From Sceloporus undulatus (lineage: Eukaryota > Chordata > Lepidosauria > Squamata > Phrynosomatidae): 64,000 bases of DNA. The notes under the pieces were generated by a model. It was not told where the DNA came from. It did not search any database and worked only from the letters and a program-made list of their open reading frames with translations. Below are positions 59,201 through 64,000 of this stretch, in pieces. Location of the stretch: NCBI RefSeq assembly GCF_019175285.1, contig NC_056522.1, positions 324,775,536-324,839,535 on the forward strand. The letters are read 5' to 3'. The position numbers and the translations under genes are program-made. Every line of letters begins with the position of its first letter. Position 1 is the stretch's first letter.

Positions 59201-61157
59201 TTGAAGGGATGTCATATTTACGAGAGAGCAAGCTTGTTTTCTGATGCTCCAGAGACTAAGACCTGGAACAATGGATGCAAGCTGCAGGAAAAGAGATTCC
59301 ACCTCGACATTAGGAGGAACTTCTTGACAGTAAGGGCTGTTCGACAGTGGAACAAACTCCCTCGGAGTGTAGTGGAGTCTCCTTCCTTGGAGGTCTTCAA
59401 GCAGAGGCTGGATGGCCATCTGTCGGGGATGCTTTGATTGAGATTTCCTGCATGGCATGGGGTTGGACTGGATGGCCCTTGAGGTTTCTTCCAACTCTGT
59501 GATTCTAACTTAAGAAGCACTGGTCTAGACCAACATTCCCTAGCTTAGGGTCAATACCCTTCATTGTTGTTTAAAGCTATAGAACCCAAATAGTGGGTTT
59601 CGTTATAAGAAAGTTTAGGTAGAACCTCTTAAAAGTGTGAGCTGTTCAGTAGTAAAACAGACTTTATTAGAGGTTTTTAAGCAAACTGGATGGTCACTTT
59701 TCAGCAGGGATGCTGTAGCAATGAGTTTTCCAATTTGACAGTGGCTTGAATTAGATGACCACTGAGTTCCTTCCTGACTTTATTATTGTATGACTGTAAG
59801 ATGTTGTGGGTTGGCTTTTGGCTTTTGGTGTATGCTTTGAGATTTAAAAGTGATGGATAAAAATTACTGAGGCTTATACAGTAATGAAAAGCTCAGTGTG
59901 CTGCAAGAGCCACATGTGGCTCACAGAACAGATGGCATAATGAGTACATTTGTGGAAGGGAATGTCTTCTGGAGAAGGGGGAAGCCTTTAATGCCTTTTT
60001 CTAAGTGGGTGGAGAATGTTTGAAAAGCCCAATTCCTGTGAGCCAAATAGTCAAGTGTCTTTTTCCTAACCTGCCTCCGAGGCTCCTGTGAAATGATGTT
60101 CTCACATGTGACTGTTGTTTTCCTTTCTCCTTTAGGAAAGCTTCACAAGGATGCAGCGCTGATCCAAAGGCAGCTGTTCAGCTTGAGCAGATCTGCTGCT
60201 CCCATTCAGATCTTGCTGAAACCGCTGAGTTCAGCATAACAATGTCTTTGGGGCACTTAGCCAAAGGAGCCAGCATAGATGAGCTTATTGATACTTGTAT
60301 TCATTCTTTCGGTGAGTTTGGTGATTTGCCTCTTAAATGTTTTCAAGTCTTTTTCTTCCTGTAGCATTTTGAGTACTTTATGTTGCTGTGTTTGAGATAT
60401 ATCCAGGTGTGACTGATAAATTTTTTGTTGTTGTTGCTCTTACGCATGCTTGATGTACACATCATTGTGAGAGTATAGCTCTGTATGTGTCTGGGGCACT
60501 TCACAGTATAACTGCTGGCCTTGCAAAAACTAACAAACACACCACAGAATTATTACCTTGGTGGGGTAGGATCATGTCCTCCCCACATTTCCCAGTTCTG
60601 AGGAAATAGAAAGCACATGGAAAATTATTAAGAAATGCATAGAGACAGTTGTGGGAATGAACTGAAATGTTCAAACCTAGGTATTGTTTCAGAATATATA
60701 TTTTTTAAAAGTCGTATATCTTAACATGGTCAAAGGGACAGTTGAAGCAAAATAATACTTACTTCTGTAGCACCAAGAGAATTCTTTCACCTTCTTGTAA
60801 AATGGAAAGAAAATTTTTAAAAAATGTTTGTTTTTTTAAAAAAAGCTCAACTATGCAGCTTTTATTTAGCATATTAATTATTCTTGCTTTTTGTTTCTTG
60901 GCTGACAGACTTAATATCATGTAGCCCATTCCTGTACATGTTTTGTCAATAGTAAGCCCTACTGAGTTCAGTAGGGTTTACTCCCACATATATGTGCATA
61001 AGATTGTAATTTTTGATTATTTGAAATTTATATTTCTGTTTACGGCTTTTCATAATTTTATTTGTGAATTATGTTGTGATTTATTAAATAATTTAGTGAA
61101 AAAGGCAAATGAATTAAAATCATTAAATGATAAATGTTGGAATTCTAATAAAGATTG

Positions 61158-61197
<40 letters not shown>

Positions 61198-64000
61198 CTG
61201 CAATGTTGTTTGCATTTATATTTCTAATGGTTTTCATTGTCTGCAAATGAATGTTTGGAATGAACAGTTTTGTTCCAGTCTCATTTATTTTCATAGCTGT
61301 TACTGCTGCAGTTTCTGATTAATAGTTTTAAACATATAGGAGAAGCCATGGATTATTCTAATGGCAGGTAATTGCCTTCCTTTTGTGTGGGAGGGAGGAA
61401 TAAACACCCTTCTTACCAATATGGATGATTGGCCATCCATGTGAATTGCAATAAGGTCTGAATAGCTTTATTTCCAATGAACAAGTTAGAGGAGCTGAAT
61501 AGGTTTAGTGCTTAGCATTCAGTCTTCCTGATTCATGCACCAAACAATGACAAATACCCCCTCAAACACTTCCAGAAGAATGGCATGCATGTTATTTACA
61601 GAGACAAAATATTTACAAAGCAAAATGTATATTTGGCCATGAATATGAATCTAGGTCTTGCACCCTGAGCTGAGAAATACTATCAAAATAAATTGATAGT
61701 ATGAAACTTGCAGTAATATATTTTGTTCTTTGTTTGTTTACTGTTTCCAATCCATGTAATGCAAATGTTTAATCTATAGGAGCAATGAAAAGCAAAGACT
61801 TTATACTTCCTCAGTTATCCAAGTTATTTGTTTAGTTATAGATAGATTGCTTGCATATTTTCTTTCCCTTTAAAAATGCATTGCTCAAAGTGGAAAACAA
61901 TGTCATTAGAATCAAGTTGATCAATATAACTTTTCGAATCACAGCAAAAGACAATTTAAATAATATATCTGTTTTCGAGTGATTAACATGAATTGAATAA
62001 AAAAATGTTGGTGCCAAAGAATCTGTACTGTTAACATTATTTACATGGAATGAGTTTTATTGATTTCAGTAAAACCTAGAAGTAAATATGCTTAGGATGG
62101 CATCCTGTAGTTACATTTTTATGTACCTAGCACAAAGCCCTTGTTGTTTTTGTTTTTGTTGTTGTTGTTGTTGTTGTGTGTCTTCAAGTCATTTCCACCT
62201 TGTGGCAACCCTAAGGCACACCTATCATAGGGGTTTCTTGACAAGGTTTGTTCAGAGGAGGATTACAATTGCTTTCCCCTGAGTCTGAGAGAGTGTGTCT
62301 TGCCAAGGTCACCCAGTAGGTTTCATGGCCGAGCTGGGAATTGAACCCTTGTCTCCAAAGTCACAGTCAGACACTCAAACCACTGTACTACACTGGTTGC
62401 AGAGGACTTATTTCTGAGTAAGCACAAATAGGTTTGGCTAATGGCCACACAACTGAATTGGTTATTTTTTGATATATTCTGATAGGGGAAAACAACAACT
62501 GGGGATTACAGGCTGTATATAATAAAGCTATTAAGACATTAATGCAGTCTGTTGAGAGGCTTTATTTCCATTTCTTATTGCTGTCACATTTTATTAGTGT
62601 CTTCCTTATACAGTCACAGCCATAGAAAGCACAAGCATAATTTGGATATGTGGCTAGACTACATAAAATTTCTCTTCGTAATTGGACATAACTGCAATAA
62701 CAACTGTTTTTGTTGTTGTTGCAGTTGTTGTTGTTCCATTTTATCCTATCCCCCCCCCCCAGTGCTGGAATCCAAAGAAACTCACAACATAGTTTTAAAA
62801 AGGCACAAGTGAAACACAGTAAATCATATGAAGTTACAGTGAAACATATTATCATGCTTAAGCAAAAGCCAAATTAAAACATCCTAATCATTTTTAAATT
62901 AAGGTAATCTTTAAAAAAGTTAAACAATTTAAAAAACTCATAAAAATTAAAAAAAACCTAAAGCATCTTGCCCCCATCCATTAGTTGCAAAAAGAAGGAA
63001 AAAAGCTCACCTGAGTTGAAATGTCTTTGCCTGCTGGCATACGGACAATGGGAAGGAGATCAGCCTAGGCTTCCTTGGAAAGGAATTTACAACCAGATAT
63101 GATTAATATTCTGTTTTAATACTATTTTAAGAATGTGCATTGTGTTGAGTACCTTGGGATTTCCCAGTAGTTCTAAAACAGCTATAAATTAAAGGTGGTA
63201 GAACCAGATAAGGAGTTTTAAGGAAGTTTCTCAGTTATTTTTGGAAGGTATAAACACTGAAATGGAGATTAGCAGAAGGAAGAGAATTAGAAGCATTCTG
63301 CTCTGTCCCTTGAAATGCCAAGTGTACTGTATTGTTAGATTAAGAAAAGAAATTGACACTGTAGTTCTATAATTGATACTGATGTTAGTAGGTTACTTGG
63401 AATTCTTGTGCTACATATCCTCAGTATATAAAGGTTTTCATTTCGGTTTTCCTGAACAACAGACTTCATTTTATTTGTTTTATTATGGTGAAAATGTTTG
63501 AGCAGTGGTCGGAGGATGACATGCTTAGGATTTTTGGTTGGAATAAAAAACCAGAAGGTGTCAATTACGTTAAAATACAGTAGTCCTTCCATATCCACAA
63601 TTCTTTATCAACAGTTTCAGTCAACCCCAGTTTGAAAATATTCAAAACTAAATAAATTTCAAAAAGCGAACCTTTTTGGAACACGATTTTACTGTTTCAC
63701 TGTATTTAATGGGACTTGATATCCATGGATTTTGATATACATGGAGAGTCCTGTTACCTGCTGTCAGTTACTCTGAGTGTCTGAATATACTATATTATAA
63801 CAAACACCTTAGGAATGAATTTTACAACTATAATTTTGAATATGACATGATGAAATCATAGCAATCTCAGTTTTCATTGAAATTGAAAAATATGCTTGTC
63901 TCTCATAACACCTAAAAGATAATGAGACTTGCTATTCCTGACAGGGTATGTCCTTGTCCTTTATATTTCCATGATAATGCATGACATTTCTGGTCTAGTG
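47201..64000 (+). CDS. RASGRP1: RASGRP1, 5' part of the gene (candidate exon 1 plus exon 2; continues beyond right edge)
   Basis: RASGRP1 is a diacylglycerol- and calcium-responsive guanine-nucleotide exchange factor for Ras, central to lymphocyte receptor signalling. Exon 2 (60136-60311) is recognised firmly. A frame-compatible 38-base first coding exon (47201-47238) is proposed in a GC-rich block 12.9 kb upstream. Joined, they begin [13 protein letters not shown] and continue [10 protein letters not shown], comparable in length and position with the mammalian start MGTLGKAREAPR-KPSHGC. I do not see exon 3, which should begin by completing an Asp codon, between 60312 and 64000; it presumably lies to the right. 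The catalytic REM/CDC25, EF-hand and C1 regions are outside the window. Confidence 0.7.
47480..48145 (+). mobile_element. Cluster of hAT-like MITE fragments
   Basis: Four partial copies share CTTAGTCCTGCTCAAAATGG-like and AATTCCTCCTGGACAG-like segments (about 47480, 47570, 47795 and 48060). They are related to the interior of 23874-24066. They lie in proposed RASGRP1 intron 1. Confidence 0.55.
47668..47775 (-). mobile_element. LINE 3' tail (TATATAGCGCTGTAA type)
   Basis: A TTATTATT tract followed by CTTTATATAGCGCTGTAAG, and similar to 53382-53500. It is probably an L2/CR1-like 3' UTR in inverse orientation. Confidence 0.45.
48413..48632 (-). repeat. tRNA-derived SINE (Sauria-type)
   Basis: An inverted copy: TTGTTGTGTGCCTCCAAGTC to GATTTGAATCCTGGTCTCC. 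Confidence 0.88.
48940..49170. repeat. Foldback repeat with AATAAAGCTCTCA-like arms
   Basis: CTTTATTAGGCCAACCAAAA is mirrored by TTTTGGTTGGTCTAATAAAG, with about 60 bp between, flanked by inverted AAAATCCACAAAAC / GTTTCATGGATTTT. The element class is unknown. Confidence 0.55.
49171..49864. other. Intronic stretch, mostly unassigned
   Basis: A fragment of the CCTCCAGATG repeat lies near 49530-49580. Otherwise nothing is recognised. Confidence 0.4.
49868..49992 (+). repeat. SINE 3' half (Sauria-type)
   Basis: AAGGCAATGGCAAACCTTCT through TCGCCATAAATTGGAAATGC to GGCATACAACAACAACAA. Confidence 0.8.
50087..50514 (+). mobile_element. MITE with AGGGATTATTCAGA ends
   Basis: The inverted termini AGGGATTATTCAGA and TCTGAATAACCCCT enclose about 428 bp of non-coding AT-rich sequence. 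TTA/AAG-type flanks are not a clear duplication. The superfamily is uncertain. Confidence 0.55.
50745..51212 (+). mobile_element. Bov-B LINE 3' end
   Basis: GAAAGTTGGACAGTTGGAAG, CTGAGACTATTGTATTTTGC and the tail GTCACCATAAGGCAAAG ... TGGCAGTTAACAAAC are Bov-B ORF2 end and 3' UTR. The copy has many frame breaks and is 5' truncated. Confidence 0.8.
51628..51862 (+). repeat. tRNA-derived SINE (Sauria-type), near full length
   Basis: AGAGCCAGTGTGGTATAG to GTCTGGAAGACACACAACAA, with B box GAGTTCAAATCCCC. Confidence 0.9.
51938..52153 (-). mobile_element. hAT-like MITE, inverted copy
   Basis: GGCTGACCAGATGGCCTCC, TTCTGTCCAAGAGGAATGCC, CTCCATTTTGAGCATGACTA and CTGGCCACTCTG are the inverse of the 23874 family; about 215 bp. 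Confidence 0.6.
52482..52738 (+). mobile_element. Harbinger-like MITE, 3' truncated
   Basis: It starts GGCCCTATACAGACAGGC after TTA, with GGTGTCATGATGCCATGC and the hairpin GCAAAAAGGAGCCAC / TTTTTGC. It ends near GGCCGGAATGGGG without the right terminus. Confidence 0.65.
52985..53290. repeat. Unclassified repeat, second copy of 41830-42260
   Basis: It shares ordered short matches with 41830-42260 (see that entry); the ends are not defined. Confidence 0.4.
53382..53500 (-). mobile_element. LINE 3' tail (TATATAGCACTGTAG type)
   Basis: A (TTA)n tract followed by CTTTATTTATATAGCACTG and ACACAGCGCTGTACATAG. It is the same family as 47668-47775. Confidence 0.5.
53501..54108. other. No recognised element
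   Basis: AT-rich intronic sequence; nothing assigned. Confidence 0.4.
54109..54329. mobile_element. Foldback MITE, CTGCAG/GCAGTTAAAG family
   Basis: The inverted ends GGTCCAAAGCAGATTGCAG and GCAATGTGCTTTGGACC, with GGGAATCCTGGGAAGTATAG and AGGGCAGTTAAAGG inside. It is a full copy of about 221 bp. Confidence 0.8.
54330..55489. other. Intronic stretch, mostly unassigned
   Basis: A fragment of the CCTCCAGATG repeat lies near 54610-54690. A 3' flank of the hAT transposon may extend into the right part. Nothing else is recognised. Confidence 0.4.
55490..56640 (-). pseudogene. hAT transposase remnant, ZBED5/SCAND3-like
   Basis: On the minus strand, 56628-56443 encodes [32 protein letters not shown] and TNGAPAML. 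This is the conserved block of Charlie-type hAT transposases and of domesticated ZBED5/GTF2IRD2-type proteins. Between 56110 and 56030 is a decayed segment resembling the 'DIF..LNE' region. 55746-55501 encodes [19 protein letters not shown], the C-terminal hAT dimerisation motif. Order and spacing fit one transposase, but it is broken by several stops and frame changes and lacks a clear BED zinc finger. It lies in proposed RASGRP1 intron 1. A domesticated gene is unlikely. Confidence 0.8.
56641..57195. other. No recognised coding block; possible 5' part of the hAT element
   Basis: AT-rich sequence directly upstream of the transposase remnant on its strand. I could not read N-terminal transposase motifs in it. 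Confidence 0.35.
57196..57448 (-). mobile_element. TA-flanked MITE, GGTACCCCGGG family, copy 3
   Basis: 253 bp flanked by TA on both sides, inverse to copy 1: CACTGCTCCCTCGGGTTACG ... TATCCCGAGGTACCAGTG. It is more diverged at the ends than copies 1 and 2. Confidence 0.85.
57449..58736. other. No recognised element
   Basis: Intronic sequence; the region 57800-58440 is less AT-rich but I recognise no exon or repeat in it. Confidence 0.4.
58737..59513 (+). mobile_element. CR1 LINE, 5'-truncated 3' end with ORF2 C-terminus
   Basis: The plus strand encodes [37 protein letters not shown], then [20 protein letters not shown] and [19 protein letters not shown]. These are the ordered C-terminal blocks of CR1 ORF2. 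They lie in two frames, with a single shift near 59060-59075. A leading stretch to 58737 adds decayed coding sequence with two stops. The short UTR ends GTGATTCTAAC. It is relatively young compared with other LINE pieces here. Confidence 0.92.
59565..59805 (+). mobile_element. Older CR1 LINE 3' end
   Basis: GAACCTCTTAAAAGTGTGAG, TTTTTAAGCAAACTGGATGG and GAATTAGATGACCACTGAGT match the CR1 3' terminus with strong divergence. Confidence 0.65.
60136..60311 (+). CDS. RASGRP1: RASGRP1 coding exon 2
   Basis: The exon lies between acceptor CTCCTTTAG and donor GTGAGT (60312). It encodes [11 protein letters not shown], about 25 less conserved residues, then [17 protein letters not shown] and TCIHSF. 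This matches the mammalian RASGRP1 segment [23 protein letters not shown] at the front of the Ras exchanger N-terminal (REM) region. It is open throughout in the expected frame and ends in phase 1, as needed for the following Asp codon. An internal ATG at 60242-60244 corresponds to the Met-Val region in mammals and could serve as a downstream start. Confidence 0.93.
60312..62143 (+). other. RASGRP1 intron 2, no further exon seen
   Basis: AT-rich intron following the GTGAGT donor. No block encoding the expected next residues was found. A TG tract is listed separately. Confidence 0.5.
61159..61193. repeat. (TG)n microsatellite
   Basis: About 17 tandem GT units in RASGRP1 intron 2. Confidence 0.9.
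62145..62400 (-). repeat. tRNA-derived SINE (Sauria-type), full length with long (GTT)n tail
   Basis: From (TTG)n and GTGTGTCTTCAAGTCATTTC to CAAACCACTGTACTACACTG. It is about 250 bp including the tail. Confidence 0.9.
62401..63577 (+). other. RASGRP1 intron 2, continued
   Basis: AT-rich; a C-run at about 62751-62760 and a short GTT tract at about 62708-62732. No exon or further named repeat recognised. Confidence 0.45.
63578..63765 (+). mobile_element. Tigger-like MITE, copy 4, diverged
   Basis: It begins CAGTAGTCCTTCCATATCCA after TA. The interior has AAAATATTCAAAACTAAATA and AATGGGACTTGATATCCATG. The right end is decayed near GAGAGTCCTG. Confidence 0.7.

Noticed and set aside
1-64000. 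CRISPR array, operon, prophage or toxin-antitoxin system
   Set aside because: The window has introns, SINEs and LINEs of a vertebrate; no regular short spacer-repeat array or tightly packed genes exist.

Overview
This window looks like nuclear DNA of a squamate reptile (lizard or snake). Three things point there: about twenty copies of a tRNA-derived SINE whose 3' end matches the Bov-B LINE tail (ending in ACAACAACAAC), fragments of Bov-B, CR1 and L2 LINEs, and many short DNA-transposon derivatives. No bacterial, plasmid or viral gene organisation is seen. The species cannot be named from the sequence alone.

Two host genes can be read, facing away from each other. On the minus strand, positions 1-6813 hold the first five coding exons of ARHGAP11A (a RhoA GTPase-activating protein). 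Every exon has consensus splice sites and the reading phases join perfectly into a RhoGAP domain; the gene runs off the left edge. A GC-rich promoter lies at about 6814-7000. On the plus strand, 60136-60311 is exon 2 of RASGRP1 (Ras guanyl-releasing protein 1). A GC-rich, CpG-bearing stretch at about 46800-47238 supplies a frame-compatible short first coding exon (47201-47238). RASGRP1 continues off the right edge.

The roughly 40 kb between the two 5' ends, and all introns, are a repeat landscape. By region: 7-13 kb holds SINEs, a Tigger-like MITE, a Bov-B fragment split by another MITE, and a CR1 tail. The 14-20 kb stretch is mostly unique sequence with MITEs and CR1 pieces. A 90-bp minisatellite lies at 20.6-21.0 kb, followed by a GC-rich CCAAT-box-bearing block at 21.6-22.1 kb. 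The 24-27 kb stretch has two L2-like LINE 3' ends, and 28.7-29.5 kb has an LTR fossil. At 30.7-31.1 kb there is a perfect 163-bp inverted repeat built from a TA-flanked MITE. At 33-34.6 kb a hAT-like element with an exact 8-bp target duplication sits inside a SINE. The 36-54 kb stretch is dense in SINEs, Harbinger-like MITEs and hAT-like pieces. Remains of a ZBED5-type hAT transposase lie at 55.5-56.6 kb, and a nearly intact CR1 3' end at 58.7-59.5 kb.

I found no convincing undescribed biological system. The best leads are the head-to-head ARHGAP11A/RASGRP1 arrangement, the candidate RASGRP1 first exon, the perfect MITE palindrome, and the CCAAT-rich block as a possible alternative promoter.
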